Assembly (NCBI RefSeq): GCF_900116645.1
Contig: NZ_FPBO01000003.1
Location: 298,702 to 362,701 of the forward strand
Direction: 5' to 3'
Source: Pseudoduganella namucuonensis
GTDB taxonomy: Bacteria > Pseudomonadota > Gammaproteobacteria > Burkholderiales > Burkholderiaceae_D
Length of the DNA: 64,000 nucleotides
Below, piece by piece: positions 51,044 to 60,004 of the stretch (position 1 is the first letter of the stretch; each line of letters begins with the position of its first letter). A program made the translations under genes and the position numbers. The notes beneath the pieces are model-generated. The model did not search any database and had not been told where the DNA came from. It was given only the letters and a program-made list of their open reading frames with translations.

Positions 51044-53371
51044 GTGCAATCTGACGCCATCAAACACACCTACCCCCTGGAACCGTGGTGCATACGCGAA
51101 ACCTCGTTCGACACGGAATCGCACTTTCTCGACGAGACCCTGTTCGCGCTCGGCAACGGCTACATCGGCCTGCGCGGCACGCACGAGGAGGGCTACACGG
51201 GGCCCCGGGGCACGTCGCTCGATGGCACCTACCTGAACGGTTTTTACGAATCGGAGTCCATCCACTATCCGGAGGCCGCCTACGGCCTGGCCAAGACCAA
51301 CCAGTTCATGCTCAACGTGCCGAACGCCAAGGGCATCGCGCTGTGGCTGGAGGACGAGCGCTTCGATCCGCTGCAGGGCACGCTGCACAGCTACGAGCGC
51401 GTGCTGGACTTCCGCACCGGCGTGCTGCGCCGCACGCTGCAATGGACCTCGCCGCGGGGCCGCAAGGTGGCGATCGAGAGCCGCCGGCTGGTCAGCTTCG
51501 CCGAGAAGCACCTGTTCGCCATCGAATACGAGGTCACGCCGCTGAACTTCTCGGGCCACATCAAGCTGGTGTCGTCCATCGACGGCGAGGTGAAGAACCA
51601 GGAGGCGGGCGACGATCCGCGCGTGGGTTCGGCCGTGTCCGGCCAGTCGCTGCGGCTGGTGGGCGTCGAGCAGTCGCCGCATTTCTCGGCGCTGATACAG
51701 CGCACCGCGAACAGCGGCTTCCTGCTGGTGAGCGCCGCGCAGACCGACTTGCGCGGCGTGGCCGAGGTGACGCAGTCGCGCGAGTTCCAGCGCATGGAGC
51801 AAATCTATTCGGTGGCGGTGATGCAGGGCGAGGCGGTGCGCCTGACCAAATACGGCTGCTACTACTCGTCGCGCGACTACGCCGAGGGCGAGCTGCTGTC
51901 GCGGGCGCAGGCCACGCTGGCCATCGCGGCGGCCAAGGGCTTCCGCGCGCTGGTGGTGGAGCAGGAGCAGTACCTGGCCGATTTCTGGAACCACGCGGAT
52001 GTGGAGATCAGTGGCGACGACGCGCTGCAGCAGGGCATACGCTTCAACGAGTTCCACCTGCTGCAGTCGGTGGGGCGCGACGGCCGCACCAACATCTCCG
52101 CCAAGGGGGTGACGGGCGAGGGCTACGAGGGCCATTATTTCTGGGACACGGAGATCTACATCTTCCCCTTCTTCCTGTATTCGAAGCCGGAGATCGCCAA
52201 GAAGCTGCTGGAGTACCGCTACGCCGGCCTGCCGCTGGCGCGCGAGCGGGCGCGCCAGATGTCGCACGCCCAAGGGGCGCTGTATCCGTGGCGCACCATC
52301 GCCGGCGTGGAGTGCTCGGCCTATTACCCGGCCGGCACCGCGCAGTACCACATCAACGCCGACATCGCCTACAGCATCAAGCTGTACGTGGAGGCCACCG
52401 GCGACCAGGACTACCTGCTGGAATACGGCGCCGAGATCGTGATGGAGACGGCGCGCATCTGGATGGGCATCGGCGCCTACGACCGCCAGGGCCGCTACCG
52501 CATCAACGAGGTGACCGGGCCGGACGAGTACACGGCGCTGGTCAACAACAACTACTACACCAACGCGATGGCGCGCATGCACCTGGACTTCGCCGCCGCC
52601 ATCGCCGAGCGCCTGGCGGCCGAGCGGCCGGCGGACTACCGGCGCATCGCCGCGCTGGTGCGACTGGACGAGAACGAGCCCGCGCAGTGGCGCCGCGCCG
52701 CCGCCCAGATGCTGCTGCCGTACGACGAGGCGCTGCGCATCCACGCGCAGGACGACAGCTTCCTCGACAAGAAAGTGTGGGATTTCGCCAACACGCCGCG
52801 GGAAAACTATCCGCTGCTGCTGAACTACCACCCGATGGTGATCTACCGCCACCAGGTGTGCAAGCAGGCCGACGTGGTGCTGGCGCTGCTGCTCCTGAGC
52901 GACCAGTTCACGCTGGAGGACAAGCGGCGCGACTTCGACTACTACGAGGCGGTCACCACGCACGACTCCTCGCTGTCGTCCTGCATTTTCAGCATCATCG
53001 CGGCGGAAGTGGGCTACCACGGCAAGGCCTACGACTACTTCATGGAAACCGCGCGCCTGGACCTGGACAACACGCACGGCAACACCCACTACGGCGTGCA
53101 CACCGCCGCGATGGCGGGCACCTGGATGGGCGTGGCCTACGGCTTCGCCGGCATGCGCGTGGTGGACGGCAAGGTGCGCTTCGCGCCGGCGCTGCCCAAG
53201 CAATGGCAACACTACCAGTTCAAGATGCATCTGCATGGCGCTCTGCTGCAGGTGCGCGTCGATGGCGAACGCACCCAATACAGCCTGCTGCAAGGCGATG
53301 GCCTGGCGTTCGAACACCGCGGCCAGCGCGTGGAACTGACCATGGCCGCACCCGTGAAGGAACTGGCATGA
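51044..53371 (+). CDS. GH65 disaccharide phosphorylase (maltose/kojibiose/nigerose/trehalose type)
   Basis: The 775-residue glycoside hydrolase family 65 enzyme splits an alpha-linked glucose disaccharide with phosphate, giving beta-glucose 1-phosphate and glucose. The N-terminal super-sandwich domain starts with FALGNGYIGLRGTHEEG. The (alpha/alpha)6 catalytic domain has GEGYEGHYFWDTEIY and the general acid Glu495 in VTGPDEYTALVNN, and the C-terminal part has HGNTHYGVHTAAMAGTW. GTG 51044 with AAAGGA upstream is preferred to TTG 51005. It overlaps the beta-phosphoglucomutase gene by 4 bases (ATGA), the classic partner for this product. Linkage preference cannot be read from sequence. Confidence 0.93.
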   Translation: MQSDAIKHTYPLEPWCIRETSFDTESHFLDETLFALGNGYIGLRGTHEEGYTGPRGTSLDGTYLNGFYESESIHYPEAAYGLAKTNQFMLNVPNAKGIALWLEDERFDPLQGTLHSYERVLDFRTGVLRRTLQWTSPRGRKVAIESRRLVSFAEKHLFAIEYEVTPLNFSGHIKLVSSIDGEVKNQEAGDDPRVGSAVSGQSLRLVGVEQSPHFSALIQRTANSGFLLVSAAQTDLRGVAEVTQSREFQRMEQIYSVAVMQGEAVRLTKYGCYYSSRDYAEGELLSRAQATLAIAAAKGFRALVVEQEQYLADFWNHADVEISGDDALQQGIRFNEFHLLQSVGRDGRTNISAKGVTGEGYEGHYFWDTEIYIFPFFLYSKPEIAKKLLEYRYAGLPLARERARQMSHAQGALYPWRTIAGVECSAYYPAGTAQYHINADIAYSIKLYVEATGDQDYLLEYGAEIVMETARIWMGIGAYDRQGRYRINEVTGPDEYTALVNNNYYTNAMARMHLDFAAAIAERLAAERPADYRRIAALVRLDENEPAQWRRAAAQMLLPYDEALRIHAQDDSFLDKKVWDFANTPRENYPLLLNYHPMVIYRHQVCKQADVVLALLLLSDQFTLEDKRRDFDYYEAVTTHDSSLSSCIFSIIAAEVGYHGKAYDYFMETARLDLDNTHGNTHYGVHTAAMAGTWMGVAYGFAGMRVVDGKVRFAPALPKQWQHYQFKMHLHGALLQVRVDGERTQYSLLQGDGLAFEHRGQRVELTMAAPVKELA

Positions 53372-54015
53372 GCACGAACCGATACAAGGCGGTCATCTTC
53401 GACCTCGATGGCGTGATCACCGACACCGCGCGCTACCACTACCTGGCGTGGAAGCGCCTGGCCGCGTCGCAGGGCGTGCATTTCGACGAGGCCTTCAACG
53501 AGCACCTGAAGGGCATCGACCGCATGGGTTCCCTGGACCTGATCCTGGCGTCCGCGCCGCGCGCCTACACGCCGGAGGAAAAGCTGGCGCTGGCCGACAG
53601 CAAGAACGCGCACTACGTGGAGCTGATCTCCACCATGTCGCCGGCCGACCTGCTGCCCGGCGCGGTGGAGGCGCTGGACGCCTGCCGCGCGGCGGGGCTG
53701 AAGGTGGGCCTGGCCTCGGTCAGCAAGAACGCCTTCGCGGTGCTGGACATGCTGGGCATCGCCGGCAAGTTCGACTACGTGGTGGACGCGGCCAGGATCG
53801 CCCGCGGCAAGCCGGACCCGGAAATCTTCCTGAAGGCCGCCTCCGAGCTGGGCGTGTCGCCGGCGGATTGCCTGGGCGTGGAGGACGCGGTGGCGGGCGT
53901 GGCCTCCATCAAGTCGGCCGGCATGACCGCGCTGGGCATCGGCGACCCGGCCGTGCTGGCCCAGGCCGACCGCGTGATTGCCGGGCTGGACCATTTTGCT
54001 TTGGCCGACTACTGA
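53368..54015 (+). CDS. pgmB: Beta-phosphoglucomutase
   Basis: The 215-residue HAD-superfamily mutase has the nucleophile motif FDLDGVITDTARYHYLAW. Its cap has the beta-PGM signature LKGIDRMGSLDLIL, then ASVSKNAFAVLD, ARGKPDPEIFLKAA and GVEDAVAGVASIKSAGM. It converts beta-glucose 1-phosphate from the GH65 enzyme to glucose 6-phosphate in the cytoplasm. It is translationally coupled to the phosphorylase gene. The 111-base gap to the transporter gene has a hairpin. Confidence 0.95.
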   Translation: MSTNRYKAVIFDLDGVITDTARYHYLAWKRLAASQGVHFDEAFNEHLKGIDRMGSLDLILASAPRAYTPEEKLALADSKNAHYVELISTMSPADLLPGAVEALDACRAAGLKVGLASVSKNAFAVLDMLGIAGKFDYVVDAARIARGKPDPEIFLKAASELGVSPADCLGVEDAVAGVASIKSAGMTALGIGDPAVLAQADRVIAGLDHFALADY

Positions 54016-54023
54016 GCGTGGAT

Positions 54024-54048
54024 CTACGGGAGCCAAAAGGTTCCGTAG
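54024..54048 (+). promoter_or_regulatory. Intercistronic hairpin between pgmB and the MFS gene
   Basis: CTACGG and CCGTAG, extended by GA-CC/GG-TT pairing with one bulge around AAAA, form a stem 9 bases after the pgmB stop. No U-run follows, so it may be an mRNA-processing or stability element rather than a full terminator. Confidence 0.5.
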
Positions 54049-54126
54049 GGCGGTGTCGCGCAGCGAGGCCGCCGGATGCGTGCGGTCCAGCGGCCCCAAT
54101 ACAATCATAAAAAACCGGAGACACCC

Positions 54127-55398
54127 ATGAACAAGCAGCGCATCCTCTTCGCCCTGTTTTTGATTTACTTCGTTTTCGCGATCCTGCTCAACAGCGTGGG
54201 GACGGTGATCCTGCAAGTCATCGGCAACTACGGCGTGAGCAAGTCCGGCGCCAGCGTGCTGGAAGGCTTCAAGGACTTGCCGATCGCGGTCGTGTCCTTC
54301 CTGGTCGCGTCCTTCCTGCCGCGCATCGGCTACAAGAAGGCCATGCTGGCCGGGCTGGCGCTGGTCACCTTCGCCTGCATGGCCATGCCGCTGCTGCCAA
54401 GCTTCGCCACCACCAAGCTGCTGTTCCTGTGCGTGGGCGTGGCGTTCGCGCTGGTGAAGGTGTCGGTGTATTCCACCTTGGGCCTGCTGGCCGCGGACCG
54501 CAAGCAGCACGCCGGCATGATGAACACGCTGGAGGGCTTCTTCATGGTCGGGGTGCTCAGCGCCTACTGGGTGTTCGGCCACTTCATCGACTCCGCCGAT
54601 CCCAAGTCGCAAAGCTGGCTGCAGGTGTATTGGGTGCTGGCGGCGCTGTGCGCGGTGACGTTCGCGCTGGTGCTCACCACCGAGTTCGACGAAAGCACCG
54701 CCGCGCCGCCGTCCGGGCGCGGCCTGGCGCAGGATTTCGCCGCCATGCTGCGCCTGTTCTTCAAGCCGCTGGTGTGCGTGTTCGTCATCACGGCCTTCCT
54801 GTATGTGCTGATCGAGCAGAGCGTGGGCACCTGGCTGCCCACCTTCAACAACGAAATCCTCAAGCTGCCGGCGGCCATGAGCGTGCAGGTGACCAGCATC
54901 TTCGCCGCCTGCCTGGCCGTGGGCCGTCTGTCGGCCGGCGTGCTGATGCGCAAGCTGAACTGGTATCCGGTGATGAACGCCTGCGTGCTGGGCATGGGCG
55001 CCATGGTGCTGCTGGCGCTGCCGCTGACGCACGACATCGCGCTCGATCCGGACGTCGGCTGGTCCACCGCGCCGGTGGCCGCCTTCCTGTTCCCGCTGAT
55101 CGGCCTGTTCATGGCGCCGATCTACCCCGGCATCAATTCGGTGATGCTCAGCTCCTTGCCGAAGAACCAGCATTCCGCCATGACGGGGCTGCTGGTGATC
55201 TTCTCCGCGCTGGGCGGCACCACCGGTTCGCTGATCACGGGTTATGTGTTTGGCAACTTCAGCGGCCACTTCGCCTTCTACCTCACCCTGGTGCCGATCT
55301 CTATCGTGTTGATTATGTTGTATTTTTTCAAAAGGGAAGTGGATTCGGGGTCAAGTGGTATTGATAGCTCGGCTATAATCTCCGGTCAGCCCCGATAG
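54127..55398 (+). CDS. MFS sugar transporter (FucP-like)
   Basis: The 423-residue protein has about twelve membrane segments, beginning with ILFALFLIYFVFAILLNSVG. A charged loop between helices 2 and 3 contains LPRIGYKKAMLAG and a long mid loop follows helix 6 (TTEFDESTAAPP). APIYPGINSVMLSSLPKNQ in helices 10-11 is like the fucose/hexose permease group. In this cluster it would carry the disaccharide or glucose across the inner membrane after the TonB-dependent receptor brings it into the periplasm. CGGAGACACCC precedes the ATG. Confidence 0.88.
   Translation: MNKQRILFALFLIYFVFAILLNSVGTVILQVIGNYGVSKSGASVLEGFKDLPIAVVSFLVASFLPRIGYKKAMLAGLALVTFACMAMPLLPSFATTKLLFLCVGVAFALVKVSVYSTLGLLAADRKQHAGMMNTLEGFFMVGVLSAYWVFGHFIDSADPKSQSWLQVYWVLAALCAVTFALVLTTEFDESTAAPPSGRGLAQDFAAMLRLFFKPLVCVFVITAFLYVLIEQSVGTWLPTFNNEILKLPAAMSVQVTSIFAACLAVGRLSAGVLMRKLNWYPVMNACVLGMGAMVLLALPLTHDIALDPDVGWSTAPVAAFLFPLIGLFMAPIYPGINSVMLSSLPKNQHSAMTGLLVIFSALGGTTGSLITGYVFGNFSGHFAFYLTLVPISIVLIMLYFFKREVDSGSSGIDSSAIISGQPR
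55374..55379 (+). promoter_or_regulatory. -10 box for the second LacI gene inside the MFS gene end
   Basis: A perfect TATAAT lies 26 bases before the ATG at 55405, but the bases 17 upstream do not form a good -35. It could give the regulator independent transcription. Confidence 0.4.
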
Positions 55399-55404
55399 AC
55401 CCAC

Positions 55405-56415
55405 ATGAATCTGAAGAGCCTCGCCAATTTACTTGGCATGTCCAAAACCACGGTAAGCCGTGCTCTGAACGGTTATCCCGAAGTGAATGTTCGCACCCGC
55501 GAACGCGTCCTGGCCGCCGCGCGCGAAGCCGGGTACGAGGCCAATCCCATGGCGCGCAGCCTGGCGGTCGGCCGCACCAATGTGTACGGCATCATCTATC
55601 CATTGCTGCCGTCCGACCTGGGCGACGCCATGTTCCTCGACACCGTGGGCGGCATGACGGAGGCGCTGGAGGCCAGGAAGATGAACTTCATCATCGGCCC
55701 CGTCTCGGCCGGCAACGAGGTGGCCGCCTACGAGCAGATCGTGCGCGGGCGCCGCGTCGACGGGCTGGTGGTCAGCCGCACCCTGGTGCAGGACGAGCGC
55801 ATCGCCTACCTGCTGAAGGCCGGCTTCCCCTTCGTCGCGCACGGCCGCACCGTGCTGCACACGCCCTACGCCTGGTTCGACTACGACAACGAGGCCGGCA
55901 TCCGCATGGCGATGGAACACCTGCTCGGCCTGGGGCACCAGCGCATCGCGCTGCTCAGCGCCCCGCTGGAGATGAACTTCGCCTGCCAGCGGCACGCAAG
56001 CTTCCTGGCCTCGATGGCGGCGGCCGGACTCGCGTGCGATCCGCGCTACCTGGTCGCCAACACCATCGACCGGCGCAGCGGCTACCAGGCTATGCAGCAA
56101 TTGCTGGCCTGTTCGCCGCGCCCCACCGCCGTCATCGTCGACAACCACCTGTCCGGCGTCGGCGCCATGCGCGCGCTGCTGGACGCGGGCCTGGAAATGG
56201 GCAAGGACATTTCCATCATCGTCTGGGGCAGCATGGCCGACACGCTGGCCGGCGTCGACGTCACGACGGTGGACCAGCCGGACCCGCGCGGGGCCGGCGC
56301 CAAGATGATAGAAATGCTGCTGGCGCTGGCCGGCGGCGCCCCGCCGGACATCCTGCAGGTGCTGTGGCAACCGGTGCTGATACCCGGATCGACCGTGGGC
56401 CGCTGCGCGCACTAG
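55405..56415 (+). CDS. LacI-family transcriptional regulator 2
   Basis: The 336-residue protein starts directly with the DNA-binding domain (MNLKSLANLLGMSKTTVSRA), then the hinge ANPMARSLAVGRT and the effector domain (ARKMNFIIGPVSAGNEVAAYEQ, VDGLVVSRT, WFDYDNEAGIRMAMEHLLGL). It lacks the usual N-terminal extension but is full length. Only 6 bases separate it from the MFS gene, so it is co-transcribed or driven by the -10 box at 55374. It is a good candidate to bind CAAACCGGTTTG before the GH65 gene. Confidence 0.93.
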   Translation: MNLKSLANLLGMSKTTVSRALNGYPEVNVRTRERVLAAAREAGYEANPMARSLAVGRTNVYGIIYPLLPSDLGDAMFLDTVGGMTEALEARKMNFIIGPVSAGNEVAAYEQIVRGRRVDGLVVSRTLVQDERIAYLLKAGFPFVAHGRTVLHTPYAWFDYDNEAGIRMAMEHLLGLGHQRIALLSAPLEMNFACQRHASFLASMAAAGLACDPRYLVANTIDRRSGYQAMQQLLACSPRPTAVIVDNHLSGVGAMRALLDAGLEMGKDISIIVWGSMADTLAGVDVTTVDQPDPRGAGAKMIEMLLALAGGAPPDILQVLWQPVLIPGSTVGRCAH

Positions 56416-56435
56416 GGCCCGCGGCCGGGCGCGCC

Positions 56436-56639
56436 TCAGCCGCGCCGGCGGCGGGGCGGCGGGTCTTCGGGTGGCTCGGATTCCTGCGCCAGCGTGTGCG
56501 AAATGGCGAAGAAGTCGGAAAAGGTGCGGCGGCGGATTTCGTTTTGCAGCAGCTCGGTCAGTGCGATCGAGTCCAACAGACCGAGCTCCCTGGCGTCGTG
56601 GGCCAGTTCGTCCGGTAAAGAGACATGTATGGTTGTCAT
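56436..56639 (-). CDS. Orphan ribbon-helix-helix antitoxin-like protein
   Basis: The 67-residue protein starts MTTIHVSLPDELAHDARELG, with a beta-strand and helix pattern and LTELLQNEIRRR as in VapB/RHH-type antitoxins. The tail is Pro/Arg-rich (PPEDPPPRRRRG). A strong GGAGGG site precedes the ATG. No PIN, RelE or other toxin-sized frame lies beside it, so the usual partner is missing here; it may act with a toxin elsewhere or alone as a regulator. Confidence 0.7.
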   Translation of the reverse strand: MTTIHVSLPDELAHDARELGLLDSIALTELLQNEIRRRTFSDFFAISHTLAQESEPPEDPPPRRRRG

Positions 56640-56696
56640 GGCTACCCTCCGTCGGACAAGCTTAGCGGACGCGGCGGGCGGCGTCTTGATCTGGGT

Positions 56697-57596
56697 TCAC
56701 CACTCCGCGTGGTGCGCGAAGCGCTCGGCCAGGAAATCGATGAAGGCGCGCACCTTGGCCGACAGGTTCAAGCGCTCCGGATACACCGCGTAGATGTCGG
56801 CCCGCGGCAGGGTCCATTCCTCCAGCACCGCGCACAGCCGGCCCGAACGCAGGTAGGGCGCCGCGTCCCACTGCGACCGCATCAGGATGCCGTGCCCGGC
56901 CAGCGCCCACGCCACGGCGGTTTCGCCGTCGTTGGTGCTCAGCGTGCCGCGCACCTTCACCGTTTCCTGCCGCCGCCCATTGCCCAGCTGCCAGGCGCCG
57001 TACGCGGCGTAGTCCTCGCGGATGATGATGCAGTCGTGCCGCTGCAGGTCCTGCGGCGTGGCCGGCGCGCCGGCCCTGGCCAGGTACAGCGGCGACGCGC
57101 ACAGCAGGCGGCGGTTGGCGGCGATGCGGCGCGCCGTCAGGCGCGTGTCCGGCAGCTCGCCGATGCGCACGCCCACGTCGAACGCCGCGTCGGCCAGGTT
57201 CAGCGGCCGGTCCGTCATCTGCAGCTGCACCTCCACTTCCGGGTACAGCCGGGAGAAATCGGACACCGCCGGCGCGATGTGGCGCCGCCCGAAGCCGATG
57301 GTGGCGTTCACCCGCAACAGCCCCTTGGGCGCGGCGCGGCTGCTCGCCACCTGCAGTTCCAGCTCCTCGATGTCGGCCAGGATGCGCGCGCCGTTGGTCA
57401 GATACAGCTCGCCCTCGTGCGTCACGCTCATGCGCCGGGTGCTGCGGTTCAGCAGCCGCACGCCCAGCCGCCGCTCCAGCGCGGCCAGCCGCTTGGTCAC
57501 CACGGGCGGCGTCACGCCCAGTTCGCGCGCCACCGCCACCATGCTGCCCTCCTTCAGCAGCAGCGCGAAAAACGCCAGGTCCGACACCGCGTCCAT
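56697..57596 (-). CDS. LysR-family transcriptional regulator
   Basis: The 299-residue protein has the winged helix-turn-helix at residues 5-60 (FFALLLKEGSMVAVARELGV, LAALERRLGVRLLNRSTRR) and a LysR substrate-binding domain (LLRVNATIGFGRRHIAPAVS, CIIIREDYAAYGAWQ). It belongs to the DsdC/CrgA-like group. It diverges from the alpha/beta hydrolase gene with an 88-base gap, so it probably regulates the hydrolase-leuCD-like operon. The ligand may be a pathway intermediate. Confidence 0.92.
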   Translation of the reverse strand: MDAVSDLAFFALLLKEGSMVAVARELGVTPPVVTKRLAALERRLGVRLLNRSTRRMSVTHEGELYLTNGARILADIEELELQVASSRAAPKGLLRVNATIGFGRRHIAPAVSDFSRLYPEVEVQLQMTDRPLNLADAAFDVGVRIGELPDTRLTARRIAANRRLLCASPLYLARAGAPATPQDLQRHDCIIIREDYAAYGAWQLGNGRRQETVKVRGTLSTNDGETAVAWALAGHGILMRSQWDAAPYLRSGRLCAVLEEWTLPRADIYAVYPERLNLSAKVRAFIDFLAERFAHHAEW

Positions 57597-57684
57597 TATT
57601 AATCCTCAAGAAAGAATGGATTTCATCCAGACGAATTATAAGCCAGCCGTTCCGCCCTACAATGCCTTCAACCCAGGAGGAATC

Positions 57685-58563
57685 ATGTTTCCCAATTTCG
57701 TAAAGGGCAGGGCCGTCGTCGACGGCATGCCGGTCAATTATGTGAAAGGCGGCGGCGGCCCCGCGCTGCTGCTGTTGCACGGCCACCCGCAAACCCACGC
57801 CATCTGGCACAAGGTGGCCGCCGAACTGGCGCGCCACTTCACGGTGGTGGCCGCCGACCTGCGCGGCTACGGCGACAGCGGCAAGCCCCAGGGCCTGCCG
57901 GACCACAGCAATTATTCGAAGCGCGCTATGGCGGCCGACCAGCTGGGCCTGATGCGCCAGTTGGGCTTCGAGCGCTTCGCCGTGCTGGCGCACGACCGCG
58001 GCGCGCGCGTCGGCTACCGCATGGCGCTGGACCATCCAGAGGCCGTGACGCGGCTGGTGACGCTGGACATCGCCCCCACGCTGGCCATGTACGAGAAGAC
58101 CACCATGGCCTTCGCCACCGCCTACTACCACTGGTTCTTCCTGATCCGTCCCGCGCCGTTCCCGGAGACGATGATCAACGCCCACCCCGGCGAATACCTG
58201 AGGCACACCATAGGCGGCCGCAGCGCCGGCCTGGCGCCGTTCACGCCCGAGGCATACGCCGAATACCTGCGCTGCATCGAGGATCCCGCCACCGTGCACG
58301 GCATCTGCGAGGACTACCGCGCCAGCGCGGGCATCGACCTGGAACACGAGCGCGCCGACATCGCCGCCGGCCGCAAGATCGACTGCCCGATGCTGGCCCT
58401 GTGGGGCGCGCAAGGCGCGGTCGGCAAGTGTTTCGACCCGCTGGCCGAATGGCAGGTGCTGGCGCGCGACGTGCGCGGCCTGGCGCTGGACTGCGGCCAT
58501 TACATACCCGAGGAGGCGCCGCAAGCCCTGCTGGCGCAAGCCTTGCCCTTTTTATTGAATTGA
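57685..58563 (+). CDS. Fluoroacetate/haloacetate dehalogenase-like alpha/beta hydrolase
   Basis: The 292-residue protein has LLLLHGHPQTHAIWHKVA and the nucleophile Asp104 in LAHDRGARVGYRMALDHP, with Arg105 and Arg108 placed to bind a carboxylate. It also has the halide-pocket pair His149-Trp150 in YYHWFFLIRP, and His272 in CGHYIPEEAP. These residues match the fluoroacetate dehalogenase family, which cleaves a carbon-halogen bond of 2-haloacids in the cytoplasm. The GGAGGA site supports ATG 57685. It is followed after 10 bases by a leuC-type gene, so it may be part of an organic-acid pathway rather than dehalogenation. Confidence 0.88.
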   Translation: MFPNFVKGRAVVDGMPVNYVKGGGGPALLLLHGHPQTHAIWHKVAAELARHFTVVAADLRGYGDSGKPQGLPDHSNYSKRAMAADQLGLMRQLGFERFAVLAHDRGARVGYRMALDHPEAVTRLVTLDIAPTLAMYEKTTMAFATAYYHWFFLIRPAPFPETMINAHPGEYLRHTIGGRSAGLAPFTPEAYAEYLRCIEDPATVHGICEDYRASAGIDLEHERADIAAGRKIDCPMLALWGAQGAVGKCFDPLAEWQVLARDVRGLALDCGHYIPEEAPQALLAQALPFLLN

Positions 58564-58573
58564 GAGCCTGGAC

Positions 58574-60004
58574 ATGCCCCGCACCCTCTATCAAAAGCTG
58601 GTCGACTCGCACACCGTCGCGCGCATCGACGAGCAGCACGTGCTGCTGTACGCGGACCTGCACATCATGAACGAGTACACCAGCCCGCAAGCCTTCACCG
58701 GCCTGCGTGACCAGGGCCGCAAGGTGCTGCGGCCGGAGCGGCAGCTTGCCGTGGTGTCGCACATCATCCCCACCCATCCCGTCGACGTGGGCAAGCGCGT
58801 GATCCTGGACCCGCCGTCCGCGCTGCAGGCCACCAACCTGAAACGCAACTGCGAGAAGTTCGGCATCCGCCTGTTCGACACCAACGACGCCGCGCAGGGC
58901 ATAGAGCACATCATCGCCCCCGAGAATGGCCTGATCCGCCCCGGCATGGTGGTGATGTGCGGCGACAGCCACACCACCACCTACGGCGCGCTGGGCGCGC
59001 TGGGCTTCGGCGTCGGCACCTCGGAGGTCGAACACATCCTGGCGACGCAGACGCTGGTCTACCGGCTGGCGCTGGACATGCGCATCCGCGTCGACGGCCC
59101 GCTGCCGCGCGGCACCTCGGTCAAGGACCTGATCCTGCTGATCATCGCGAGGATAGGGGCGCAGGGCGCGCGCGGCTACGCGGTGGAGTTCAGCGGCTCC
59201 ACGCTGGCCGGCCTGTCCGCCGAGGCGCGCATGACCTTGTGCAATATGGCGGTGGAGGCGGGCGCGCGCGCCGCGCTGATACGGCCGGACGACGTCACCT
59301 TCGCCTATGTGGCGCCGCGCGCCGGCCTGTCCGGCGCCGAACTGGAGAGCGCGCTGGCCGACTGGCGCGCCCTGTATTCCGACGAAGGGGCGCTGTTCGA
59401 TGTCGAACACGTTTTCGACGCGGGCGAGGTCGCGCCCTACGTCACCTGGGGCACCAGCCCGGACCAAGCCATGCCGGTGACCGGCCTGGTGCCCGATCCG
59501 CTCGCGGAGAGCGACCCGCACGGCCGGGACGCCATGTCGCGCGCGCTGGACTACATGGACCTCGCGCCGGCCACGCCCATCGTCGGCGTGCGCGTCGACC
59601 GCGTGTTCATCGGCTCCTGCACCAACGGGCGCATCGAGGACCTGCGGCTGGCGGCGGACATCGTCCGCGGCCGCAAGGTGGCGCCGGCGGTGCGCGCGAT
59701 GGTGGTGCCCGGATCCGGCGCCGTGCGCCGCCAGGCCGAGGCGGAGGGCCTGGCGCAAGTGTTCATCGACGCCGGCTTCGAATGGCGCCAGCCCGGCTGC
59801 TCGATGTGCCTGGCGATGAACGACGACGTGCTGGAACCCGGCGAGCGCTGCGCCTCCACCACCAACCGCAACTTCGAGGGGCGCCAGGGCAGGGGCGGCC
59901 GCACCCACCTGATGAGCCCCGCGATGGCCGCCGCCGCCGCCGTCGCCGGCCACATCACCGACGTGCGCCATCTCGGCGCCCATTTTGGAGAACCGCATGC
60001 GTGA
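58574..60004 (+). CDS. LeuC-family hydro-lyase large subunit (divergent copy)
   Basis: The 476-residue aconitase-family subunit has the [4Fe-4S] ligands Cys349 (IGSCTNGRIEDL), Cys409 and Cys412 (PGCSMCLAMN). It also has CGDSHTTTYGALGALGFGVG and NRNFEGRQGRGGRTHLMSP, all as in LeuC. However, the LeuC-type block DRHLVHE near residue 30 reads DLHIMNE here, so Arg and His of the substrate-end motif are replaced. It may therefore dehydrate a 2-alkylmalate or related diacid other than isopropylmalate; leuCD proper may lie elsewhere. It overlaps the small-subunit gene by 8 bases. Confidence 0.88.
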   Translation: MPRTLYQKLVDSHTVARIDEQHVLLYADLHIMNEYTSPQAFTGLRDQGRKVLRPERQLAVVSHIIPTHPVDVGKRVILDPPSALQATNLKRNCEKFGIRLFDTNDAAQGIEHIIAPENGLIRPGMVVMCGDSHTTTYGALGALGFGVGTSEVEHILATQTLVYRLALDMRIRVDGPLPRGTSVKDLILLIIARIGAQGARGYAVEFSGSTLAGLSAEARMTLCNMAVEAGARAALIRPDDVTFAYVAPRAGLSGAELESALADWRALYSDEGALFDVEHVFDAGEVAPYVTWGTSPDQAMPVTGLVPDPLAESDPHGRDAMSRALDYMDLAPATPIVGVRVDRVFIGSCTNGRIEDLRLAADIVRGRKVAPAVRAMVVPGSGAVRRQAEAEGLAQVFIDAGFEWRQPGCSMCLAMNDDVLEPGERCASTTNRNFEGRQGRGGRTHLMSPAMAAAAAVAGHITDVRHLGAHFGEPHA

